Below, one piece after another: positions 1 through 7,686 of a stretch of DNA of 8,500 bases. A model generated the notes under the pieces. It searched no databases. It had not been told where the DNA came from and was given only the letters and a program-made list of their open reading frames with translations. How positions within the stretch are numbered: position 1 is the stretch's first letter; each line of letters starts with the position of its first letter. A program made the position numbers and the translations under genes. The stretch is from NCBI GenBank assembly GCA_025060275.1, contig JANXCJ010000082.1:1-8500 (forward strand), written 5' to 3'. This stretch comes from Bacteroidia bacterium (GTDB lineage: Bacteria; Bacteroidota; Bacteroidia; SpSt-205).

Positions 1-1
1 A

Positions 2-964
2 GCTTTAGAAACCTCATGTGATGATACGGCAGCATGTGTGTATGATGGCTGCCGGGTTTTATCGCACTCCGTATATCGCCAGCCTATTCACGCGCCCTAC
101 GGAGGGGTTATCCCTGAATGGGCCTCAAGAGAACATGAACTAAGACTCCCCATAGCCGTGCAAGAATGCCTCAGAGAGGCAGGCGTGCGCTGGTCAGCAC
201 TGCATGCCGTAGCTGCGGCCCAAGGACCCGGACTTATAGGTTCCCTCTTGATTGGCTCTACATTTGCAAGGGCGATAGCAGCCGCATGGAATATACCCTT
301 TATAGGGGTAAATCATTTAGAAGCTCACATAGCTTCCTTAGAACTATCTGAAGACCCCTTGGAATACCCTCTTATAGTCTTAGTAGCAACAGGAGGACAC
401 ACACATCTTTTTCATGTCATTCATCCCTTAGAGATGCGGCTGATAGGCAAAACACAAGACGATGCTATCGGAGAAGCTTTTGACAAAGTAGCCGCTTATT
501 TGGGGCTTTCCTATCCTGGCGGTCCTGAAATAGAAAAGTTAGCTTATGAAGGTAATCCGTATGCTTATACATTTCCTCTGCCTCGAACAGATAAACCATG
601 GGACTTTAGCTTTAGTGGTCTCAAAACGGCTTTCCTATATGCTCTGCGAGGTAATCCTCACTTAGCTCTTTCTGATTTGTGTGCCAGCTGGCAACATGCA
701 GTGTTCAGCTATATCACAGACAAACTCGTGCAAGCGGCAAAAGCCCTGCAAGTTCCCAAAGTAGGACTCGTAGGGGGCGTAGCAGCAAATCTTTCCCTCA
801 GAGAGATGTTAGTTAAGAAAGCAACGTCCGCTCGTCTAGAGGTATTCCTTGCTCCCTTAGCATACTGCATGGATAATGCTGCGATGATAGCGAAGGCAGC
901 CTGGCACAGGTACATAAATGGGCTCTATACTCCTCTTAATCAAGCTCCGTTTTCCAGAGGGTAA
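2..964 (+). CDS. tsaD: tRNA N6-adenosine threonylcarbamoyltransferase TsaD (5' end cut by window edge)
   Basis: TsaD transfers the threonylcarbamoyl group from threonylcarbamoyl-AMP to A37 of ANN-decoding tRNAs (t6A), acting in the cytoplasm with TsaB and TsaE. The frame is open to the left edge. It begins inside the conserved N-terminal motif ETSCDDT (bases 8-28), so the true start lies outside the window, probably about five codons upstream; the GTG at 38 is internal. Family signatures follow in order: GPGLIGSLLIG, the metal-binding HLEAH (His codons at 314 and 326), the TGGHTH nucleotide-binding loop, DDAIGEAFDK, YPGGP, DFSFSGLKT, GGVAAN and the late metal-ligand Asp in CMDNAAMIA (Asp codon at 872). 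All key residues are present and the length fits the roughly 330-340 residue family. The last 25 bases overlap the 3' end of the convergent GNAT gene. Identity is near certain. Confidence 0.97.
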   Translation, partial: ALETSCDDTAACVYDGCRVLSHSVYRQPIHAPYGGVIPEWASREHELRLPIAVQECLREAGVRWSALHAVAAAQGPGLIGSLLIGSTFARAIAAAWNIPFIGVNHLEAHIASLELSEDPLEYPLIVLVATGGHTHLFHVIHPLEMRLIGKTQDDAIGEAFDKVAAYLGLSYPGGPEIEKLAYEGNPYAYTFPLPRTDKPWDFSFSGLKTAFLYALRGNPHLALSDLCASWQHAVFSYITDKLVQAAKALQVPKVGLVGGVAANLSLREMLVKKATSARLEVFLAPLAYCMDNAAMIAKAAWHRYINGLYTPLNQAPFSRG

Positions 965-1416
965 TACCATACCTCATGCGGACCTACATCAGGAATCTCT
1001 ATGACTCCCGCTGCTTCCCATCTTTGAAAACCTTGCTTCGCATAAAATGGTACAGCTGCTAAACGAGCATAACACCATACTAGCGATACTCCTCTCTTTT
1101 TGAGAAAATTTAGGGTCTCTGTGAGAAGTTTTCTACCTATCCCTGCCTTTCTCTGGTATGCAGGATGAGTAGCCATCCCCCGCAAACGGTAACTCTTAGA
1201 ATAGTCTCCCAAAGGCGAGTAAGCTTCCAAAAAGAAAGAGGCTACCCCTACTACTTCACAATTCAGATTATATGCAGCAAAGTGCCATGTAGTTTTTTCA
1301 TTATCTCCAGCGAAGTAGGCTTGTGAAATAGGCTTGCCCGGACGCAGTACTTGCCAACGTAAAGGTAGGACAGTCTCTAACCCTGCTATCATTACGGAGA
1401 TAGGCCCAGGTCTCAT
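940..1416 (-). CDS. GNAT family N-acetyltransferase
   Basis: This 158-residue protein is a single-domain GNAT acetyltransferase, expected to move an acetyl group from acetyl-CoA to an amine; the substrate cannot be read from sequence. The acetyl-CoA pyrophosphate loop (motif A, R/QxxGxG/A) is seen as RKAGIG at residues 89-94. It follows the beta-4 strand RLRGMATHP (78-85) and is followed by the helix GRKLLTETLNFL. Motif B is AVPFYAKQGF (121-130), the usual place of the catalytic or CoA-contacting Tyr. The ATG at 1416-1414 shares one base with the apt stop (TAATG), which suggests translational coupling. An internal ATG at residue 9 is an alternative start. It is the last gene of the minus-strand operon, and its 3' end overlaps tsaD. 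The family call is firm and the function unknown. Confidence 0.9.
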   Translation of the reverse strand: MRPGPISVMIAGLETVLPLRWQVLRPGKPISQAYFAGDNEKTTWHFAAYNLNCEVVGVASFFLEAYSPLGDYSKSYRLRGMATHPAYQRKAGIGRKLLTETLNFLKKRGVSLVWCYARLAAVPFYAKQGFQRWEAAGVIEIPDVGPHEVWYYPLENGA

Positions 1417-1970
1417 TAGCGCGGATATGAGAGAATATGAATGATAGGCGCATTGTAGCTTTCCAGAGCCTTCCTACCGTTCAATTCCTCCAATACAATT
1501 AGGAAAGCGAACCCTACCAGCTCTGCTTTCAAATCTTTCACAAGCTGAGCTGTAGCAGCAGCTGTACCCCCCGTAGCTAACAAATCATCATGAATAAGCA
1601 CTTTGTCGCCTGGTTGAATCCCATCCTTTGTAATTTCCACAGCAGCAGAGCCATATTCCAGGGCATAGGAAACACTTCCGCCCACCTCTGGTAGTTTTCC
1701 TTTTTTGCGCACAACTACAAAACCCGCTCCCAATTGCTGAGCTATCATGGGCCCTAACAGAAAGCCACGACTCTCTACACCAACTACCTTATTTACATCA
1801 CGAACCCTAAAATGACGAGAGAGCTCCTCCACACACCGCTCCACAAGGCGCGGATGTAGGAATAAGGGGGTAATGTCCTTGAAGAGCACACCCTTCTGCG
1901 GAAAATCAGGAACCTCTCTGACAATCTTTCTGAGCTCCTTTTCCAATAACATGCGGGCAAAGTTACTCAC
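1416..1970 (-). CDS. apt: adenine phosphoribosyltransferase
   Basis: Apt makes AMP and pyrophosphate from adenine and PRPP, the cytoplasmic purine salvage step. The 184 residues match the family length. Visible signatures are DFPQKGVLFKDITPL (22-36), VVGVESRGFLLG (62-73), the RKKGKLP loop (88-94), the flexible-loop LEYGS (104-108) and the PRPP-binding motif VLIHDDLLATGGT (124-136), with both Asp residues and the TGGT turn intact. The start taken here is GTG at 1970-1968, which overlaps the upstream gene's TAA by 8 nt (1963-1970). The in-frame ATG at residue 7 (1952-1950) is a plausible alternative, because alignable family sequence begins about there. It sits between a helix-hairpin-helix membrane protein and a GNAT enzyme, with overlaps at both ends, so co-transcription is very likely. 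Confidence 0.96.
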   Translation of the reverse strand: MSNFARMLLEKELRKIVREVPDFPQKGVLFKDITPLFLHPRLVERCVEELSRHFRVRDVNKVVGVESRGFLLGPMIAQQLGAGFVVVRKKGKLPEVGGSVSYALEYGSAAVEITKDGIQPGDKVLIHDDLLATGGTAAATAQLVKDLKAELVGFAFLIVLEELNGRKALESYNAPIIHILSYPR

Positions 1971-2940
1971 CGCTAAGATATGGGGAGAGCCGCTCGCGAA
2001 GGGAGTCCGGAAGCCAATTCTGCCATATTTCCGACGGAATAGGCATATCCTTCCATGACTGAGATTTTTGGTATAAAAAGCGAGCCAAGCGCCATGATAT
2101 ATAAGGGTGTGAAGCTAATTCCTCTACGCTGGCTTTCCGTAAAGAAAGGGGCGATTCCTGAGGGGGACCTACATATAGGTAAGGACGGGCCTTATTATAG
2201 TTTTCTTCTTGAAGCCCCCATACCTCTCGCAGTTGCTCCACTCTTACGAAGTAGCGGAGCTTGCTGCGGTACTTTACTATCCTCTCAGCGGTTCTAAACC
2301 CTATCCCCGGCAAGCGTTCTAATTCTTCCGCAGAGGCGGCATTTATGTCTAAAAGCTTGGGAGATTTTTGATTGTATGACCTGGAAGGTCCTAAAACTCC
2401 ATAGCGACGCAGGCGATATCGCTCTAACCGATTGAGCCCATATAAGGAATCTATCTGGTTCCACTGACTAAATCTGCCTATTTTTTTGCGATAGCGGACC
2501 AACCTACGAGCACTCACGGGACGACATATTTGATAAAGAACTAGGGTACTGCTATCAATTTCATTCAGATTGAAGGAGGGAACTATGCTGTGAGGACTTT
2601 TGATGTCTTTCCGAAAGTAAGGCGCTATACTTAGCCAAGTAAGGCTATCCCATACCTCTAATTCCTCTATCTCCCAGAATCCTCCCATGAGTTCTCTGAG
2701 CTCTAAAAACCCCCTTACCTTATAGGGAGTCATCCCGGGTAGGGACAGAAGACTAAGGCTATCTATCTCATTGATTTTGAAGAGAAGGGTATCAGGACAG
2801 ATAAAAGGAGTAGAACTCGTCCTATACGAAGATATAAGCCTGGGAAGCATGGTCGCTCCCACAAAAGCCATCCATGCAATACCTCCCCACAAGGAGGGCC
2901 AAGCATGTAGCCTCCTCCTCAAAGAGGAAATATCTAGCAC
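1963..2940 (-). CDS. membrane-anchored helix-hairpin-helix (ComEA-like) protein
   Basis: This 325-residue protein has one N-terminal hydrophobic segment (about residues 18-36) and then four helix-hairpin-helix units. The third is the clearest: LLDINAASAEELERLPGIG (197-214), followed by a FRTAERIVKYR helix, the classic non-specific DNA-binding hairpin seen in ComEA. Related units start near residues 56 (KINEIDSLSLLSLPGM), 125 (LNEIDSSTLVLYQI) and 266 (SLRKASVEELASHPYI). The others are divergent, and the second has lost the Gly-x-Gly turn. ComEA proteins bind DNA outside the inner membrane during uptake; a similar envelope role here is inference, and repeated HhH domains may serve as scaffolds instead. 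The start is GTG at 2940-2938, placed 4 nt after a -7-like promoter element; an internal ATG at residue 24 would remove much of the anchor. It heads the operon with apt and the GNAT gene. Confidence 0.85.
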   Translation of the reverse strand: MLDISSLRRRLHAWPSLWGGIAWMAFVGATMLPRLISSYRTSSTPFICPDTLLFKINEIDSLSLLSLPGMTPYKVRGFLELRELMGGFWEIEELEVWDSLTWLSIAPYFRKDIKSPHSIVPSFNLNEIDSSTLVLYQICRPVSARRLVRYRKKIGRFSQWNQIDSLYGLNRLERYRLRRYGVLGPSRSYNQKSPKLLDINAASAEELERLPGIGFRTAERIVKYRSKLRYFVRVEQLREVWGLQEENYNKARPYLYVGPPQESPLSLRKASVEELASHPYISWRLARFLYQKSQSWKDMPIPSEIWQNWLPDSLRERLSPYLSGE

Positions 2941-2944
2941 ATAC

Positions 2945-2952
2945 TAAAATTA
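2945..2952 (-). promoter_or_regulatory. candidate -7 promoter element of the HhH-apt-GNAT operon
   Basis: On the minus strand these bases read TAATTTTA, matching the Bacteroidota -7 consensus TAnnTTTG at all fixed positions but the last. It ends 4 nt before the GTG start codon, so transcription would begin at or next to that codon. No TTG (-33) is seen at the expected distance upstream. It lies 12 bp from the oppositely directed element of the AsmA gene. Confidence 0.4.
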
Positions 2953-2964
2953 GGCACACTTCTT

Positions 2965-2972
2965 TACGTTTG
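2965..2972 (+). promoter_or_regulatory. candidate -7 promoter element of the AsmA-like gene
   Basis: TACGTTTG is a full match to the Bacteroidota -7 consensus TAnnTTTG and ends 4 nt before the ATG at 2977. The predicted transcription start therefore falls on or beside the start codon, giving a leaderless or near-leaderless mRNA. No clear -33 TTG is visible about 19-21 nt upstream, so the call rests on the -7 match and its position. Confidence 0.5.
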
Positions 2973-2976
2973 TAAT

Positions 2977-5900
2977 ATGCGGAGGCTACTTTACTTTTTG
3001 GGAGGTGCTTTCATAGTACTGATACTTTTGGCAATTCTGCTTCCCTTCTTCTTTGAGGATAAGGTAAATGCCTTACTCAAGTCCCAAATCAATCGTTATC
3101 TCAACGCCCAGGTCAACTATACTCGGCTAAGCCTATCTCTTTTCAGGCATTTCCCTGCATTGACGGTGAGATTAGAAAATCTTAGTATAGTCAATAAAGA
3201 ACCTTTTGCAGGGGATACCCTCCTTAGCTGCGAAGCGCTTGAGGTTGGGTTAGATGTGCTTAAGGCTATTAGCGGAAATATCGCTATCACTCGCTTCTAC
3301 CTAATCAAGCCTCAGATTCTGGCACAGGTTCGCTCTGATGGAAGAGCAAGCTGGGATATCACCCTCCCAGACACTACCTCTAAAACAGAGGAAAAGCCTG
3401 ATACGGGCACTACGGCTTTCAAGCTCTCTCTCCGCAGGTATGAGATTCAGGATGGATACATTACCTACTGGGATTCTTCCACGGGTATTTATACGCGTCT
3501 TACAGGCCTCACCCACAAGGGGAAAGGAGACTTCACCCAAGATGAAATGCTCTTAGAAACAGATACACGAATCGGGCAGTTATTTTTCACCTATGGTAAT
3601 ACCCCCTACCTAAAAGGCCAGAGCTTAGAAGCTGGTATAGATTTGGATATTTCGTTTCCTGCTTCACGCTATACTTTGAAGCGAGGCGAAATCCGACTGA
3701 ATGCACTCCCTCTTAGCCTCACGGGCACAGTGAGCTTGCCTGACTCGCTCACTACATTACTTGATATGAAATTCAACGCTTCTAATGCCTCCCTCAAAGA
3801 ACTTCTCTCTCTCATTCCTGCTGCCTTCAAGAAGGGATACGAGAGTCTCGCCACAGAGGGCACTCTTAGCTTGGAAGGATTCGTACAGGGAGAGATGCGG
3901 GATACACTTCTTCCACAATTTGGCTTGAACCTTAGGATAGAAAAAGGACAAATTCGGTACAAAGACCTTCCTAAGCCTATACAAAACTTAGAAGTTAGGC
4001 TTCAAGTGCAAAATTCTGCTTCTAACTTAGAGGGGCTTAGCATAAAATTAGATACATTTGCTTTACAGATAGGCAAAACCTCCTTGCAAGCTCGGTTTCA
4101 AAGTGAGGGGCTCTTTACGATGCGGTTACAAGCTGCTGCAAAAGGGGAAGGAGACCTATCTGATTTCACCAGCGCACTTCCTTTGGGTTATGAAGCTAGA
4201 GGTACCTTTGCTTTAGACCTGCGCGCCCAAGGGATATATGCAGAGAAAAAACTCCCTTCCGTAGAAGGCTTTTTGCGTTTGCGTGACGGCTACCTCAAAG
4301 CTGCAGACTTTCCTACGCCAGTAGAAAAAGTAGAAATAGACTTCAGCGCTACTGCCCCTGAGGGACTCCCTGAGAAGACCGTAGCAGAGCTCAAGCGCCT
4401 CTATGCGGTAGTAGCAGGTAGCCCCGTAGAGGTCTCTCTTCTTGTGCAAAACCTAGAAGCTCTCAACTATTCTTTCACTGCAAAGGGAGCGGCAGACTTA
4501 GATGCATGGACTCGGATATTCCCAATAGACAGCACAGAACTCAAGGGGAAAGTGAGTTTTGATTTGAAGTCTCAGGGCAATCGACAAGCCATAGAGAAAC
4601 ATGATTACACTCGCCTTCCTACCACAGGTACGATAAGCCTTCAAAACATTAGCTATAAAAGCAATTCCCTTCCTCAAGGGCTTACCATTCGGCAAGCGAA
4701 TCTCGCCTTCTCCCCTGCTTATATCTCTCTTACTAGCTATCAGGGGACTCTTGGACGTTCAGATATAGGATTGGATGGCAGGTTGGAGAACTATCTAGAG
4801 TATGTGCTGAAAGATGAAAAAATCATTGGTACGCTATCTCTAAAAAGCAGACGCTTAGACCTGAATGAATGGATGTCCCAAGACACCACGCAGCAAAAAC
4901 CTCAGACAGAGACAGACACGACTAGCAATTTAGAGGTTGTGGTATTGCCAGCAAACATAGACTTTACCTTCCAAGCAAGCATAGATGAACTCCTATACGA
5001 AAAAATGGTATTCCACAACGCAAAAGGTAAGATTATCCTAAGGGATCAAGCTCTTCGGCTGGAAGGCTTTGAGATGAAAGGCTTTGGTGGTACTTTCACC
5101 CTCTCAGGGAGCTACATAGCACCAGACAAAAACAACGCCCGATGGGAAATGAAGTTTGTAATGCGTCAGGTGAGAGTAGAAGAAGTCTCACCGCATTTTG
5201 CCACCATGCGTCGCATCGCACCGATTGTGAAGCAAACGACGGGACAGATGAACTTCTCTCTAAGTGCCAGTAGTAAGCTTAAGCCAGACTTTATGCCAGA
5301 GCTCTCCACACTCTCTGGCATGGGTAGCACAGAGCTTATCCAAGCTACTGTGCAAGGATCTACATCACTATCGGCTCTCTCTTCGGCAGCTAAGATGCCC
5401 CAACTAAGCACCCTTCGCATAGCTAATACCACGATTCGCTTCAAAATTCAAAATGGAGAGCTTCAAGTGGAGCCCTTCAGCTTCACCTCTGGAGAGTACA
5501 AGATGGAAGTGGGGGGTGTAACCCGCTTAGATCAGACTATTGCTTATGACTTAGGATTGGAGGTTCCGGCAGGATGGGCGCAAGGCTTCTTGCAGGCGGC
5601 AGGGCTCCCTATTCAAGGTCCTCAGCGAGTCAAGCTGATAGCAGAATTAGGAGGTACTTTAGCTCAGCCGAAAGTAATCCGGGTACGTCCTCAGACAGGG
5701 GATGGCGGAGTCAAAGAAGCCCTGACTAGCCGCATAGAAGAAGAAAAAGCCCGATTAGAGGCAGAGGCAAAGAGACGAAAGGATAGCATTGAAGCTGCAT
5801 TGCGCCGCAAAGAAGACAGTGTAAAGCAAGCTTTGGAGCGTAAAAGACGAGAGGAAGAGGAAAGGCTGCGCAGAGAGGCAGAGGAGCGACGGCGTCAGGA

Positions 5901-6030
5901 AGAAGAGCGCCTTCGTCAAGAAGCCGAACGGCGCAGAAAGGAAGAAGAGGAAAGATTGAAGCAGCAGTTAGAAGAGGAGCGGAAAAAGAGAGAAGAGGAG
6001 CTCAAAAAGAAGTTGCCCTTCCCTCGGTAG
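2977..6030 (+). CDS. AsmA-like envelope protein with long charged C-terminal coiled coil
   Basis: This 1017-residue protein starts with a short basic stretch and a membrane anchor (about residues 4-25, LLYFLGGAFIVLILLAILL). A long beta-rich, Ser/Thr/Leu-patterned region follows, typical of the AsmA superfamily. These are inner-membrane-anchored proteins related to TamB/YhdP bridge-like proteins, linked to outer-membrane assembly and lipid transport. The FEDKVNALLKSQINRYL segment after the anchor and the repeated 'GxxxLxxGxxxY' style blocks fit AsmA N-terminal repeats. Residues about 751-867 resemble the AsmA C-terminal domain (TGQMNFSLSA, LSGMGSTELI, RIANTTIRFKIQNGEL). From about residue 911 to 1013 the chain becomes almost entirely Glu/Arg/Lys/Ala, a strong coiled-coil pattern, ending KKLPFPR. 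Molecular function is not shown by sequence alone. The ATG is chosen because the anchor starts there and no in-frame start lies upstream. It is transcribed away from the HhH operon. Confidence 0.85.
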   Translation: MRRLLYFLGGAFIVLILLAILLPFFFEDKVNALLKSQINRYLNAQVNYTRLSLSLFRHFPALTVRLENLSIVNKEPFAGDTLLSCEALEVGLDVLKAISGNIAITRFYLIKPQILAQVRSDGRASWDITLPDTTSKTEEKPDTGTTAFKLSLRRYEIQDGYITYWDSSTGIYTRLTGLTHKGKGDFTQDEMLLETDTRIGQLFFTYGNTPYLKGQSLEAGIDLDISFPASRYTLKRGEIRLNALPLSLTGTVSLPDSLTTLLDMKFNASNASLKELLSLIPAAFKKGYESLATEGTLSLEGFVQGEMRDTLLPQFGLNLRIEKGQIRYKDLPKPIQNLEVRLQVQNSASNLEGLSIKLDTFALQIGKTSLQARFQSEGLFTMRLQAAAKGEGDLSDFTSALPLGYEARGTFALDLRAQGIYAEKKLPSVEGFLRLRDGYLKAADFPTPVEKVEIDFSATAPEGLPEKTVAELKRLYAVVAGSPVEVSLLVQNLEALNYSFTAKGAADLDAWTRIFPIDSTELKGKVSFDLKSQGNRQAIEKHDYTRLPTTGTISLQNISYKSNSLPQGLTIRQANLAFSPAYISLTSYQGTLGRSDIGLDGRLENYLEYVLKDEKIIGTLSLKSRRLDLNEWMSQDTTQQKPQTETDTTSNLEVVVLPANIDFTFQASIDELLYEKMVFHNAKGKIILRDQALRLEGFEMKGFGGTFTLSGSYIAPDKNNARWEMKFVMRQVRVEEVSPHFATMRRIAPIVKQTTGQMNFSLSASSKLKPDFMPELSTLSGMGSTELIQATVQGSTSLSALSSAAKMPQLSTLRIANTTIRFKIQNGELQVEPFSFTSGEYKMEVGGVTRLDQTIAYDLGLEVPAGWAQGFLQAAGLPIQGPQRVKLIAELGGTLAQPKVIRVRPQTGDGGVKEALTSRIEEEKARLEAEAKRRKDSIEAALRRKEDSVKQALERKRREEEERLRREAEERRRQEEERLRQEAERRRKEEEERLKQQLEEERKKREEELKKKLPFPR

Positions 6031-6094
6031 GTAGTGGAGAGACGACTCATAAATGGAGCCTGCTTATTTTGTATTCCCCCGTCTATCTCTCTCT
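6031..6094 (+). other. spacer between the AsmA-like gene and the CHAT pseudogene
   Basis: No hairpin followed by a T-run is seen after the AsmA stop, so no terminator is called. TATCTCTC at 6084-6091 ends 3 nt before the pseudogene ATG and could be an eroded TAnnTTTG element (two mismatches). This is a weak positional analogy to the promoters at 2965 and 8110. Confidence 0.25.
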
Positions 6095-7686
6095 ATGAGA
6101 TACTGCAATAATCTATGGCTTTTATTCTGTACGCCTTGCACAGCCTCTTCTTCAAAGAGCGGATAGCCTCCTAGAAAAAGGCGAATATGAAGTATGTTCT
6201 GATGCTTTACGGTTCTATCCTATGCCAGCTTAACGCATCGGATACGCTGAGGTTAGTTGTACACTTGAAAGACTCAAGACTTTATGTGGAAATGATGAAA
6301 AAATAAGGTAGCCAAAGCCTGGTTCAAACTTGCTGACTCCCTTGCAATCCGGCTTCGTGATACCATACACTGGCTGAGGGTACTACTTCAGAAAGCTCTC
6401 TATCATCGTGCAAACTGTGCTTATGCTGAAGCCGAGCATATTATCCAGACTACCATAAACCTAATGGAAAGCTTAGATGCCCCTGATAGCCTTTTTTGTG
6501 CTACACTCTGGATAACCTGGGGATTGACTATGAATGAGCAGGCGAGACATGAAAAAGTTAAGCGCCTGCGTTAGCGAGCAAAATACATTAATAGAGTAGA
6601 CGAGCCCGAGTATTCGCATGCCTTGATTAGTGTGGCTCGTCTACATGAAGAGAGCGGGCAATACATAGAAGCACTTCATCTCCACGGCTCTTAGCGCCCG
6701 CAGCGAAAATATTTGGGACTTAGCATTCAAATTACGCTGCTATACCTAATAGCCTTGCAAAGATGTACTTTCTTCAAGGAAGGTTTGCAGAAAAGGGCAT
6801 ACTCTTTTCCTCCCCTGAGGGTATCAAAGCACCTTGTAGAGACGAATCAAGATAACATCATCCACCCTCTCTGATAAAAATGGCGGGAGTTCACTAATCG
6901 TTATGCTTTCCTCTTATCACAGGAGGCATACGAGCATGTAGCCTCCATTCAGACAGAGCTTCAAAAGGCGGAACGAGCTATCCTTCTACAGCTACCGAAT
7001 TTAGAGGGATATTTTTAGCAGACTGCTATGCGATATATCGCAAGTAGCCGAAGGCTATCTTTACGCCATCCTCGTCTCTCCTTTAATCCACCTATTGTAA
7101 TAGGTGCTCCTAATTTCTATGCCTCCAACGATAGTCTTCCTGGTTCTTCTCGCAGGAGAGGACTTAGATTATTGAGGAGGGGGTATCTAATCTACCTGAG
7201 TCAAGAAGAGAAGCTGAAAGGGTAAGAAACATTTTAGGCATAAGATCAGGATTAGGAAGCTTGGTCACAGAAAAGCTCCGCTAAAGTCTCAGAGCTCCGC
7301 AAGGGCTTCACATAGCTATACTCGGTTTATCCCATTGAGGAGAGCAAGAATGCTTTACTAACTAGCAGGTTGCTCTTTATCCAAGTAGCTGCATAGGATA
7401 GTTTATTCCCACCACTGGGAGTAGAGGATGGTTCGGGTGAGATTCAAGGGGAAGGTCTCTATGTTCTACAACGAGATTTTTATAGGCAGGAGCACAGCGA
7501 AGTTATGAGCACACTCTGGGAGATAGACGATGAAGTAACCTAAGAATTAATGGAAAGCCTTTACCAAAACTGAGCAAAAAGCAAACAAAAGGAAAAGACA
7601 GAAGAAGTTCTTCATCATACTTATGGGTTTTTCGACAGAAATATCTCCATCCTTACTACTAGGGCATCTTCATCGTAATGCGATAA
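6095..7686 (+). pseudogene. decayed secreted TPR-CHAT (caspase/separase-like) protein gene
   Basis: No frame stays open, but homologous pieces follow one another in order. Frames below are given as codon-start position mod 3. Start and signal peptide MRYCNNLWLLFC lie at 6095-6130 (frame 2). AQPLLQRADSLLEKGEY is at 6138-6188 (frame 0), SDTLRL at 6238-6255 (frame 1), and a long frame-2 stretch at 6308-6691 contains ADSLAIRLRDT, YAEAE and SHALISVARLHEESGQYIEAL, broken by TAG at 6572. SLAKMYFLQGRFAEK is at 6751-6795 (frame 1). LSQEAYEHVASIQTELQKAER lies within 6881-7015 (frame 2). CHAT pieces follow: IVIGAPNFY and LPESRREAERVRNIL (7192-7236), the His motif eroded to LHIAILGL (7306-7329), GSGEIQGEGLYVLQRDF (7430-7480), STLWEIDDEVT (7508-7540, then a stop), and HPYY-stop-GIFIVMR with TAA at 7684. 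It is paralogous to the gene at 8123. It is shorter than usual for this architecture, so internal deletions are inferred. Confidence 0.9.

Noticed and set aside
2055..2297. 80-codon plus-strand frame inside the HhH gene
   Set aside because: Antisense to an intact gene with clear HhH motifs; no signatures of its own.
6031..6094. Intrinsic terminator after the AsmA-like gene
   Set aside because: No stable stem followed by a T-run could be found in the 64-bp spacer.
7028..7225. 65-codon plus-strand open frame taken as a small gene
   Set aside because: Its residues (SSRRLS, IVIGAPNFY, then frame change to LPESRREAERV) are an internal piece of the decayed CHAT gene, not an independent protein.
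6095..7686. Programmed frameshifting or stop readthrough producing a working CHAT protein
   Set aside because: There are too many frame changes and stops, the His motif is altered and the Cys segment is missing. Recoding cannot explain these together.
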